Source of the DNA: Hemileia vastatrix
Taxonomy: Eukaryota > Basidiomycota > Pucciniomycetes > Pucciniales > Zaghouaniaceae
Length of the DNA: 64,000 nucleotides
Assembly: GCA_030280995.1 (NCBI GenBank)
Contig: JASXTE010000011.1
Location: 7,881,501-7,945,500 of the forward strand
Direction of reading: 5' to 3'
Below are positions 49,140 to 59,736 of this stretch, one piece after another (position 1 is the first letter of the stretch; each line of letters starts with the position of its first letter). A model generated the notes under the pieces. The model searched no databases, was not told where the DNA came from, and saw nothing but the letters and a program-made list of their open reading frames with translations. The position numbers and the translations under genes are program-made.

Positions 49140-49565
49140 AAAGACCTTGCATATGAGGTTGTCTTCACCTGGTGAAGAGGGTTGGGAGACTAGGCCTAGG
49201 CTTAGCTCCATGTGTCACTGCCCTGATTTTTGTGAGAGGAAAAGAGAATATAGGGCTGCTTTTGGTTTATTAGAAGGTGGCTCAGGCTCTGATGGAGAGC
49301 CTTATTTTTATGAGTAGAAGGGGCTGATCACCCAATTTCTGAAACCTCTCCCCTTTAAGTGAAATCCCAGGCTGTAGTAGGTCAGCTCATTTGGAGATAT
49401 TCCAAGTGAATTTCCAGCTATCTTTATATAATTTTTCTCTTCCCTGAAAGTATTCTTCAAGTTCTTTATCAAGTCTCTTTTCATTTAATGGTTTCAAAAT
49501 TAATTTTATTTCAAGTTCAACAAGAAAGATGTGGTTTATGTCTGTGGAATAGAAAAGCTTTAGGG

Positions 49566-49990
49566 TGGTGAGGTTGGGGTCTAAAATTAAGTCCTCCCAA
49601 TTGTGCACCGCTAGTGTTTTTTCTCCTCCTTTCAAAAAACATTACCTTGGCCACACATGTGAGCAATTGTGCAGCCCTGGTCTCTGTTATAGGAAAGGCT
49701 CCCCATCAAGTAAAGAAGAAAAAAATTTCAAGATAATTGAAGATAATGAAGAAAAAAAACTGAAGATAAAGAAGAAATAAGATCAAAAAAACTTATTTCA
49801 AGATTATTTGGATGAATAGGTGAAGAATGGTGGAATAGAGCTTGATAGTGAGGAGGAGAATGAGAATGGGGAAGGCAAAAGCTTTGGAGCAGTGAGCTTG
49901 GGGTCTAAAATTAAGTCCTTGTGATTGTGCACTGCTAGGGTTTCCTCTACACCTTTCAAAAAATTAACTTGGCCACACCGGTAAGCATTG
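49566..49990 (+). repeat. D: ~105-bp direct repeat in the protease-RT spacer
   Basis: GGGGTCTAAAATTAAGTCC begins near 49573 and again near 49891, ~318 bp apart; similarity extends through a CTTTCAAAAAA tract to GGCCACAC. The minus-strand ORF 49387-49635 is in this duplication and is not a supported gene. Confidence 0.7.
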
Positions 49991-51989
49991 GGGAAACTCC
50001 TGTTTGTTTTTGTAGGAAGACTGAAGAAGCTCTTGTTGAAGATGAAGACTTGGAAGTGGATTCTTCTAAGTACAAGAAGGTGGCAGTGAAGGTTAGGCTG
50101 GTCAATGAGCCTATTCCAGTTGGGCTGAACCCACCTTTGAAGAGGCCTCCCTTTTCAAGAGATCCTTATGTGAAGCCTTTAGTGATGAATTTACCTGATT
50201 TTGTGGAAAACAATAGGATTACTGAGGAAAGGTTGGAGGTGGTGAATTTTGTTCCTGATGTGTGGTTATCTGAAGAGGAGAGAAGGTTTTGTTGATTGTG
50301 ATGGATTTGATGTAATAGGCAATTACTTTTGCAGAGGAAGAGAGAGGTGTGATGAAACATTCTTATGGCTCACCTTATCTGATTCCAGTGGTTTGTAATG
50401 GGCCTTGGCAAATTAAACCAATTCCAATTCCTGCTGCTATAAGGGATGATTTTGTGGAGATTATCAGGGAAAGGGTCAAGAAAGGTCTGTATGAAAAGTC
50501 AACCTCAAGTTATTCTAGTCCTGTGTTCTGTGTCAAGAAGAAAAATGGAAACCTTAGGGTGGTTCATGATCTCAGGGCCTTGAATGGAGTGACTATCAAG
50601 GATGCTGAAATGCCGCCAAGTGCAGGGGATTTTGTGGAGGCATTTTCTGGAAGGGTGTGTTATGGCTTGGGATATATTATTGTTTTCTATGATGAGAGGG
50701 AACTCCATGTAGACTCTAGGCTTTTCACTACTTTTGATACTCCTTTGGGAAGGTTTCTATTGACCAGGCTACCTCAAGGAGCTACTAATTCTGCTGCTGT
50801 TTTCCAGTAACAGATGGCTTGGATATTTCAGGATGAAGTACCAAATTTTTCTGGTATCTTAATTGATTATGGTGGAATTAAAGGGCCAAAATCTTATTAT
50901 TATAATGAGGTATTGAAGAAAAACCCTGACATTAAGAGGTTTGTGTGGGAGTATGCTGTGAAACTGGAGAGTATTTTGTTTAGAATAAAGGAGGCTGGTT
51001 GACTGTTTCTGGGTCAAAATTTTGTTTTTGTGTACCAGAATTGAAGATTTTGGGTCATGTGGTGTGTAAGGAGGGTAGGATTATGGCAAAGAAGAAGTTT
51101 AATAAAATTCAAGCATGGAAAAGAACAAAGAATACCACTGAAGTCAGGGGATTATTGGGTGTTTTTGTTTATGTGAGGATGTTTATTAAGGACTTTTCTT
51201 TGTTGGCTGCTCCTTTAAGGAAGTTTACCAGGAAGGATGCTTATTGGGAGTGGTATGATGATTGTGGAGAGGCTTTGGGAAGTTGAAGAGGGTTGTAGGG
51301 GAGGATATAGTGTTGCATAATTTGGATTATGGTGTTGGGGCTGGGAAGATTTATTTGGCTGTGGATTCAAGTTATATTTCTACAGGTGCTGTTGTGTCTC
51401 AGGATGATAAGAATGGGAAGGTCAGGCAAGTCAGGTATGAGTCTGTGGTGTTCAATGAGGTTGAATTAAGGTACTCTAAGCTAAAGTTGGAGCTCTTTGG
51501 TGTGGAAAAAAGCTTAAAAAAGTTTCACAATGTTTTGTGTGGGAAGCATTTTGAGCTTCAGGTTAATGTTAAATATTTGTTTCAGATGATTAATACTCCT
51601 AGTATTCCTAATGCTCCTATGACTATGTAGGTTGCTTTTATCCAGAACTTCTCTTTGATTTGGTACATAAACCAGGAAGAACTTTCACAATTCCAGATGT
51701 ATTTTCAAGAAGAATGCAAACAGATGAAGATTCAGAGTCAGAAGAGTTTGATGAAGAGATTCCTGTGGTTAGGGCCAGCACAAAAGGGACTGGTAACTTT
51801 TCTTACATCCAGAAAGAGGTTAAACTGCACAATTGGACACTCCCTCAAGAGGTTAAACTGGCTGGATCTGATCTTGATTCTGTTGATCAGGATATTTTTG
51901 TTGATAAAGAAGGGGCTGTTGTTTGGGATGGGTCAAATTTAGAGAATGGTGTTTTTGTGGTAATATTGGATTCTCATACAATTCAGTGA
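49969..51989 (+). pseudogene. pol: D reverse transcriptase-RNase H, active site lost
   Basis: RT landmarks: SSYSSPVFCVKKKNG, LRVVHDLRALN, RLPQGATNS. The active-site region reads LIDYGGIKGPKSYY (near 50860); the second Asp of the xDD motif is Tyr. LKILGHVV and the thumb follow (51040-51280). RNase H (51262-51730) has AVDSSYISTG and later HKPGRTFTIPDVFSR. Stops or shifts near 50294, 50809, 51001, 51285 and 51628. Confidence 0.85.
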
Positions 51990-52001
51990 GGGGAGAAGGA
52001 T

Positions 52002-53397
52002 GTGCCAAAATTTAAATATTGGTGTCCTGGATGGGCTGGTCAATTAGCTCATGTGTATTCTGGTGATTTTGCTGACAGGGTTGTGCCATTGGATGTCATT
52101 ATGTTGAATTTTGAAGATGAGGCCCAAGGTCAGTCTGGGTTTTATTTTTCAATGGTTAAATATCTGTTTACCTTGGAGAGGCCAGATACCTGTGATGATG
52201 ATACTTTTTGGGAAATAAAGAAAAATAGTCCTTGATATTATGTTTCAGGATGAAGGTTGATGAGGAGACATACAAATCCTCAAGTTGTGGTGACTCAGAA
52301 GAAGGGTCAAGAGTTGGTTTTGAAGTCTTTGCATGAATACCTTGGTCATAGAGGCTCTGGGGAGACCTATAGAAGAGTAGCAGACAGATTTTGGTGGTCT
52401 GGTATGAAGTTGGCTGTTAAAAATTGGGTCCAATCTTGTGAAGAGTGTCAGAGGAGAAGTCACTTGAAGCCCAAAGAGGTTGGAAATGCTACAAGTGAAT
52501 CAACTGTGTTTGGAAGAGTCAGTCTGGATGCTGTCTATATTAAAGAGGGAAGGTATAAATATTTTATTGTTTCCAGAGATGATCTATCTGGTTGGGTTGA
52601 GGCAGTTCCTCTGCTTAATTTGACAGCAAAGAATGTGGGGGAATTTTTGAAGATTGAAGAAGGAATGGATTTATAGGTATGGGCTGATGAAATTAGTTAC
52701 TGTTGATGAATGGCCAGATTTTGGAGCAGAATTAAAGAAAGCTATTACTAGTGTTGGGTCCAAGGTCAATTTGACTACTCCTTATCATCCTGAAGCTGAA
52801 GGCATGGTTAAAAGAGGGCATCAAGGCTTGAAGGATGCTTTGGTCAAGATGTGTGGGTATAGTGCTGAAAAATAAAGGCATTATTTACCTTTGGTTTTGT
52901 ATGCTGACCAAATTACTGTCAAGAGGACTACTGTATATTCAACTTTTGAACTTATTTTTTGTCAGAAGGCAGTGTTTCCAATAGATTTGGAGGTAATTTC
53001 TTACTTCGGAAGTTATTATGATGAGTTTTGTTCAACTGAATACTTATTATGTGCCAGAATGAAGCAGCTTGAAGAAAAAGAGGAATTTCATGAAAAGTCC
53101 TATGAAAGGATGATGAAGATCAGGAATAAGTCAGTTAGGTATTAAAATAAAAGTTTGGAAAACAGGATGAGCAATCCTTTAAAGCCTGAGTATTTGGTAT
53201 TGGTGTATAATAGAAGTTTGGAGATTCAGTGGGGCAAGATGTTCTCTGAAAGATGGAATGGTCCTTATAGAGTCAGATCTCAACTCTTGGGCAGATCATA
53301 TCAGTTAGAAGAATTGGATGGGGCAGTCTTGAAGAAGAGAGTGGCTGCTAGCCAGGTGAAGATATTTTACCCCAGAGGCACAATGGAAGAAGACTAA
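52002..53397 (+). pseudogene. D integrase, active site damaged
   Basis: The zinc domain is intact (LHEYLGHRGS ... SCEECQRRS, 52330-52460). First acid in SLDAVYI (~52530), second in VDEWPDFG (~52700). The glutamate position reads EGMVKRGHQ, where a Glu follows the Val in the usual form. C-terminal WNGPYRVR motif near 53250. Stops at ~52674, 52874 and 53143. Confidence 0.82.
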
Positions 53398-53494
53398 CTC
53401 CACAATGAGGATGAACTATAAATCATTCCTTTTATTGGGTTGTTTTGTTGGTAATTCTGTGCATCTGTTGTGTTGGAAACCTTTTGTTAGATGG

Positions 53495-53832
53495 TACCCA
53501 TTGGAGGGGCATCTATATTTTATCTTGGCAAGTGTGGGGGTAACTGATGGGCTGGCTGCTCTGTAAAACTGTTACTCCCGATTTTCTGTTTCCAACCCCT
53601 TCTCTTCATTTAGTTGAACCCTATCATTTGTCTTCTTTTACAGATTTTTAGTCCTCTATGACTTTAAACAGGATTTCTGTGGTCTCTAAGTGCTGGTCTT
53701 TTTACTGTGAGGATGTTTTGTGTTGGATGTTTGTTTTTGTTAGAAGTTACCCGTGGGGGGGTTATAGATTTTATTTTGGAATGTGTGGGGGTAACTGATG
53801 AGCTGGCTTCTCTGTATAACAGTTACCCCAGA
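53495..53832 (+). repeat. D: two paired-hairpin modules
   Basis: Hairpin II copies at 53536-53579 and 53787-53829 (the second a perfect 10-bp stem GGGGTAACTG/CAGTTACCCC). Hairpin I of the first module reads TAGATG...CATCTA where C has TAGAAG...CTTCTA, a compensatory change. A remote relative is at 56542-56584. Confidence 0.75.
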
Positions 53833-54574
53833 ATTTATTTTTCAAGTCCTTGGTTTTATTTAGTTGATTCCTAGTTCTCTACTTTTATTCAGCTTTTTAG
53901 TCCTCTATTACTTTAAACTGGATTGAATGCTTTTTGGTTCTTGGATCTTTCTTGGTGGTGGATCACTGGTGGTCTCCCATCATTTTTACTTATTGGAGGG
54001 AGCCCCCCCAGTGATCTTTTCTTTGGAAATAAAATCACTTCTGTTGATTGTTTTGATTAAATGTAATTGAAATGGTCTTGGATTTTTTTCTTTTGTTTTT
54101 GTTGGTGAGAGTTGTTTTATAAAATAAAAAACTAGTTGGGTGTACCACATCAGGGTCACCTGGAGGTGGGCAAGCATTTGTGGGGAAAGGCTCATCAATT
54201 GGATGGGAAATGCTATTTTTATTTTTTTATTACTTCTCAAGTTTCTTTTATTCATTCATATTATTTTATTTTTCATCTTCAAGTTTTTCTTATATATTCA
54301 AATGATTGTTCAAATCTTTGAAATTTCTTAAAGGTGTATCCACATCAAGGTGCACTTGGATGTGGGTAGTGTATCAGGGGATCAGCTCATCAATTGGCTG
54401 GGGGATAACATTTGTAATCATTATTTATTTTATCTTGTTATTGTTCAATTATAGTTTCTTAGCTCTCATATTTGTTGGGAATTATTACTTGTACTATTTT
54501 TCAAGTTTTTTTAAATAGTATGTTAGTAGTTATAGGTAATATCTGTAGAATTAAAAGAAAAAATAAATTATCAA

Positions 54575-54612
54575 AAAAATAATAATAATAATAATAAAAT
54601 AAAATAAAATAG
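54575..54612 (+). repeat. (AAT)n/(AAAAT)n simple repeat
   Basis: AATAATAATAATAATAATAA followed by several AAAAT units. Confidence 0.9.
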
Positions 54613-54728
54613 AAGTTAAAATAAAAAAATATTAAGCTGCTGATTATTAATTGTTTTCTCTATTTAATAAATGTATTTTATTTTCTGCTTTCTATAATTT
54701 AATCTCTGGAGGAAGAAGCTTCTGGAGG

Positions 54729-56240
54729 TTAGTGTGGGACATGTTTGAGCTTCTGTTTATTTTTGAAAATCAAGGATGCACTATGTTCCTTGTGGTTTAG
54801 TCTTCTGGAGAGATTGTAGGGGTTGTAATGGTCTGGGACCGGTTTGGAAGGTAGTTTTTGGAAGGAAGCAGAGGAATCTGGGATGGAATGTTGGTAGGTG
54901 TGCTTAATTATCCTTGACATCTTCCAGTGGTTGTCCAGAAGTTTCTTTCTTAGCATCCTTTCAAACTCATTCAATGGTCCATAAAGAGAAAAGGCCTTTA
55001 GCATGTTAGAGCACATTACGCTTAAGTTCTGTTTCATATCAGCATAATCCAGAGTTGACGTAGTTTCAAGGGGTTGGCCAACTCCAATAGTAGTTTCCTG
55101 AGGAGAGGTTCTGTTTAAACAAGAAGAATTTTGTTCAGAAGTTTTTTTTTTGATGATTAAATTGGATTAAAAATTATGTTACTTACAGATGGGTAGCTCT
55201 TCAAAACTATATTCTGAAGGAATTTGTACTTCAGAAGGTTTGGAAAGATGTGTGGTGGAAGGATCAGCCAGAGATGAATATGGGCTATCTTGGTCTTTTT
55301 CCAGTGAGTGCTGAGAAGATGAACTAGGAGGGGACTCTTTCTAGGACCTAGCTAAAAAAGTAGAATTGTTTTTCTGCTTTGTTGGATTGGTTGCTGGTAC
55401 AGGGGAACCAATGTTTTTGGAGGGTAGGGCATGTGGAGGTGATCTGGGGGCTGATGTTTGTCTTATGGAGGAATTACTGGAAAAGAAGGAACTGTAAGAG
55501 GAGTTGTTTTCAGGCATAGGGGAGGTTTAGTTTCTTCTCCTGGATGGAGAAGGTGATTTTGGTTTTTGAGCTGTTCTGGGAGCTCTTATTTGTTCTTGGG
55601 GAGCTCTGGCAGGTCTTCTTGGAGTTTGAGAGTTTTTGGTGTTGTTGGACTTTGAAAATTTTGCTTGCATTTCTCTGGGAGCACAAGGAAGTTCTTATGC
55701 AGAAGATTGGCTGTTTTTTGGAGAATTTTGGCCATTTTATGGTTGTTTTTGAAGATTTTGAGCCTGATTTTTTCCTCCCAGCAAGGTGGGTAGGCTGCCA
55801 GTATGTGGTCTAGCAGTCTATGAGCTTAATTTGAAACATTTGAAGTAGAATTTGAAGAAATAAAAGCAGATTCTTGGGTAGATAGAGGTTGCCGTTTAGA
55901 GAGATTTCTGGGAATGGATCTCCAGGATCTTGTGGAAGGAGCTGAAGAAAAAGAAGAAGAAGGAGGACCTAGTTCTGGAGATCTGGTAGGGGACCTGGAG
56001 ATATATTTGTGAGAAGGTGAAGGTAGAGGTAAAGGATAATTGGGATCTCTATCACATATTTTCTTTTTTTAAATTGGAGGAGTCACAAGCCCTGTTGTAC
56101 ATTTTGGCCTCCAGAGTTGGAAGAGTGAATGTGCAAGGTCTGAACATGTGAATGCACTGTTGGAAAGCATAGTCCTTGGGAGCAGTGAAGCAATGAAGGG
56201 TTGAGTGGTCAACAATAGGTGATTCAAGATTTGTCTTGAT
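54729..56240 (-). pseudogene. Antisense gene beta in element D
   Basis: Long antisense coding in few frames. A possible splice acceptor (CCAACACAG) lies before 56240, then ~60 codons with four cysteines (LHCF, QQCIHMFRPC, RACDSS). A shift in an A-run near 56066 leads to a Ser/Pro/Arg-rich part open to 55826, then on past one TAA. Another shift gives an SR/PQ-rich stretch running through ATG ~55515 (MPENN) to ~55195, with three stops. A GTAAGT...AAACAG intron-like gap (~55190-55080) follows, though its phases do not match as read. A C-terminal domain to TAA ~54729 (EFERMLRKKLLDNHWK) ends it. Total ~480 codons. No known family recognised. Confidence 0.5.
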
Positions 56241-56754
56241 CTGTGTTGGAATAAAAATGATAAAGAGAAAGAGATAAGAGAAGTTTTTTTATCAGTTATG
56301 GGTATAAGATGAGATGGATGTTTAAGTTTAGCAGTGGAATGTGTGTGAATATGTGTTTGCCCTTCAAGACTCTAAACTAAAATATGCATTAGTCTTTCAA
56401 GACTTTAAGCTGAAAACTGAGGATTTTTTTTTAGTCTCCCGAGACTATAAACTGAGTAATGGGTGCTGTTTTTGGTATTGGTTTTGAAGATTGGCAGAGG
56501 GTATCCACAGGGGGAGCCTCTGATTTTAACAAAAGTAAGTTTGGAGGAATCAATGGGCTGTAATCTCTATTCTCAATTCCCCAAGAATGTTAGTTTTTTC
56601 TCTGTGTCTTAATGTGGTTGATCTGTGGTTCTGGATTTATGATTTAGGTTTTTGAGTCCCCCAGGACTTAAAACTGAGGGTTGTTTTATGACTACATCTT
56701 ATTGAGGGTGTGGTCATATTTTCTTTTCTAAATAAAACTTAAGCACTAGTGGAA

Positions 56755-57381
56755 TTACAAAAGGGTATCAAGAGAGGTGGAAAAGTGTTCTGAATATGCC
56801 TTGAATTGTTGTATGAGGCTCTTTCTCTTATCAATGTCTTGTTGGTCCTTGGAAGGAGTTGATTGAAAGTAAGAAAGGAGAAGTTGTTTCTGTTTTTGGG
56901 ATTGATATTAGAATCTTTCATTGACAATAGTTATTGGATTTGGGGGTGGTGTTTCAATGGTCCCTACATTTCCATCATCATCAATGGCTGGTGGAAGAAG
57001 GGCTGAAGAAAATGGTCAGCCTATTTTGGTATGGAGTAATGGAATCTTACCTTCTGTTGAATCAGAGTGATGAGAAGAAGAAGAGGCTTTTGGAGTTACA
57101 GGATTTCTTCTGGGTGAATTATGTTTGTTAATTATCCTTGGGATGATGATGGATGGTCTGGGCCTTCTGGTGAAAGAGTATGGACCAGGCTGAGTGTATG
57201 AAGAACCTGAAGAGGAGTATAATGGGCCAGGTCTGTGGCATTGTTTCTTTCTGGAGTGGCAAGCATTACAGGAGGTCCTATAGATGTGGAGAGGCCCAGT
57301 CATTGCACAGATGAGGTTTTTGTCAATGCAGTACTGGCAAGGTCCCATTTCAGAGGCAGGTCTGGAGAGGTGTATGAACAT
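56755..57381 (-). pseudogene. Antisense gene alpha in element D: six-cysteine finger protein
   Basis: ATG at 57381, only 48 bp from the 3' LTR. Exon 1 57381-57051; intron 57050-57003 (GTAAGA...CTTCAG, 48 bp, with GGCTGAC as plausible branch site); exon 2 from 57002. The splice keeps the frame. An in-frame TAA at 56910 interrupts it, and the frame then stays open ~50 more codons to TAA 56757-56755. Residues 15-48 have C-x2-C-x6-C-x12-C-x2-C-x6-C, the spacing of fungal Zn2Cys6 clusters, with a basic second half (CHSRKKQC). The rest is Ser/Pro/Arg-rich, then acidic. It may be a nucleic-acid-binding protein; function unknown. Confidence 0.6.
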
Positions 57382-57428
57382 GATTGTTAGTGAATGAAGA
57401 ATGTGGAAGTTCTTGATTTGAGGGAGAA

Positions 57429-58295
57429 TGTGATTTTCAAAAGCTGGGTAGGCCTTTGAAATGCTTATTTGGAGGTATTTGGTAGGTAGGTTATAGTTGG
57501 GGTTATGATGTTTTTATTGGTGTTTTGTTTGTCTTTAGTTGTTTAGTTGTGTTTTTGTAGGCTTAAGCTAGTGTCACCTATTATGTCTCAGCTTCATTTC
57601 CTTACTTTTCATATCATTTTGGTATGTGTTACATGTGTTTAGCTTGATTCTATGTGTAGTTACTGTTTTTTTTTTGTTTAGAGGGTGTTTTTGGGCATTT
57701 AAAGGCCTAAACGTGACCACCCACCTGCACATGTGGAAGCCTCTAAAAGGCGCATTTATCCATGTAAAGAGGTAAAATAGTTGAATTTGGATGGAAAAAA
57801 GCCAGGGTGGTCTGTGTGTGAGATAGTTAAGCAAGTTTAAGGACATTCTAGTTTATCATCAACCATATGGTATACCTGGAATCTCTGTGTGCTTCACTCT
57901 TTTGTGTGTTTGTGGCATCTTTTGGCTGGGTTGTGAAATGTTCAGTTCTTACTTGACCTCAAATCTTGTCACTGTTTTCTCTGGTATATTCTTTCAACTA
58001 GTATTATTTCTGTCTCTGGTATGGCTTTGCAACCTACATCAAGTATCATTGCTTTCTTTGGTGTGGACATTGGTCTGCATTTCAGCTCTTTGGTCTGGTA
58101 GTATGTCTGGTGACTAATTTCTTGGCTGATCAAGCAGTCAAGTGTGTTGAAAAAGTGGTTTTAGAAAACAAGACTCAATTTACTTTAGAAGGTATATCTC
58201 ACTCTATTTTTCTAAAGGGACAGTGAATTTTCTCTCTGGTTTTTCTCCAACTCCCTTGGTCAAGGCCTATAGCTAGCACTATAGGATTGTCTACA
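57429..58295 (+). repeat. D 3' LTR
   Basis: Starts TGTGATTTTCAAAAGCTGGG after GAGGGAGAA and ends GGATTGTCTACA. Matches 45982-46855. Confidence 0.88.
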
Positions 58296-58566
58296 GCATA
58301 TGTCTTTAACATACCAGAATCAGCTATATCTCAATCATAAATAGTATAATGGAAAGTAAAGCATCATTACACAACTATTATTAAAAACATGAAAATAACC
58401 CAATAAGCATCTAGAAAATGCAAGAATAAAATTATCTCAACATAATGATAATTTATTCAACCACAAAATATCGATTAATTATAATGATATATAGTGTAGT
58501 ATCCTGCTGTGTGCTTTTGGAACATGAGATTCAGATATACCATTATATCATTAATAAAATGGTAAG
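58296..58566. other. Short AT-rich spacer between D and A4
   Basis: No gene recognised. It could be the former other side of the D insertion site (pseudogene side), but no continuous frame could be shown. Confidence 0.3.
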
Positions 58567-59700
58567 TGTCGGTCAGTTGTCTAGAAGAGGGAAAGAAAAG
58601 GGGCAGAAAAGAAGAACAAAAGGGAATAGGCACTAAAGGTATAAAAAAATAAAAGTAATAAAAGAAATAATTTCTTTAAAATGAAGCAACAACAATTGAG
58701 TTGAGAGATGACACAAATTGAGGTTTTATTTAATGATAATATTATTTCAGGTAACAGTTCTGCGCGGCAAACACTATGATTACTATCAGACTTAAGGAAA
58801 CCTTTTAATTGTTATTTAGAATTTTTAATTAGATTGTAATACTAATAAAAAATAATAATAAACGTAATAAAATTATCTTTAAATTGTTGAGTGTATAGTA
58901 AGTGATGGGGCCACAGGGGATCAACCAAGGCCTTTTTATAGGCAATGGGCCCTCTGAAGCGCTACTATATTTGTAAATACAAGAAACATAATAGAATATA
59001 ACAAGAATCTAAAAGAATAAGTGAAACATAACAATGTAGAGAAAAATATGAAACAAATAATTAAAAACCCCAATTAAGAATCCAATTTTCCCACAATTAA
59101 TTCCCAAATCAGTAAGTAAAAATAGTGAATAACTAAACAAGCCTGGAACATAGGAACTATGAGAAAAATCATTCAAAACAGATGGTACAGTCTGATTTAA
59201 GGATTTTTAAGTGAAACAAAAAATATTCTGACGCAACAAAAAATGTAATTTATTTCAATTTAGTATTAATTAGTTTTTCCTGACACAATTATGGGTCAAA
59301 AGAAGCGTCATTATTTATTGTTTAATACTATAAAAAATGATATTTAATATAAAAATATAAATAATTAATTTAATTATATTATAAGTAAATTTTACACTTA
59401 TAATTATAATATATGTTTTTAATTAATAAAATATAAATTTATAATTATTAAATACATAAAAAATGCGCCATCATTTGTAGAATATAATATATTATGTTTA
59501 ATTTAAATGTATAAAAAATTTATATCACCAATAAAATTAATATAACACTTATATGTAATAAGATACTTATATAATTTTATTATGCAATAAAATATTAATT
59601 TATATACATTAAATACAATTCTTACACCCTCTTTCAGGTCCTATAAGTTAACATATCATTTACTGGGGTCCTGGAATAGCCTGGCTGACACTCCCTCACT
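58567..59700 (-). repeat. A4 3' LTR
   Basis: The minus-strand start TGTCAGCCAGGC is at 59700, and the end ...CTTCTAGACAACTGACCGACA is at 58567. The purine tract AGAGTGAGGGAG lies at 59701-59712 on the minus strand. Confidence 0.87.
58931..58940 (-). promoter_or_regulatory. A4 LTR TATA box
   Basis: TATAAAAAGG on the minus strand, in the context GGGCCCATTGCC, matching the A1 box at 8891. Confidence 0.6.
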
Positions 59701-59736
59701 CTAAAAAAAAACAATAAAAAAAAATGCTAAGATTTT

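Larger units (their letters stand above)
45982..58295 (+). mobile_element. 12.3-kb Ty3/gypsy element D with antisense genes
   Basis: 5' LTR, primer site, gag, protease, RT-RNase H, integrase, paired hairpins, ~2.7 kb with antisense coding, purine tract GAGGGAGAA, 3' LTR. Both LTRs are present and alike. Flanks TGAAT / GCATA do not form a duplication. All sense frames are broken and catalytic residues are lost, so it is inactive. Confidence 0.88.

Noticed and set aside
49387..49635. Third antisense gene in D
   Set aside because: Starts at a non-ATG codon and lies in a direct duplication; no splice signals or further coding support.
57887..58117. Hydrophobic ORF in the D 3' LTR (also 46441-46626 in the 5' LTR)
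   Set aside because: Present in both LTRs only because they are copies; it reads the internal repeat and breaks between copies.
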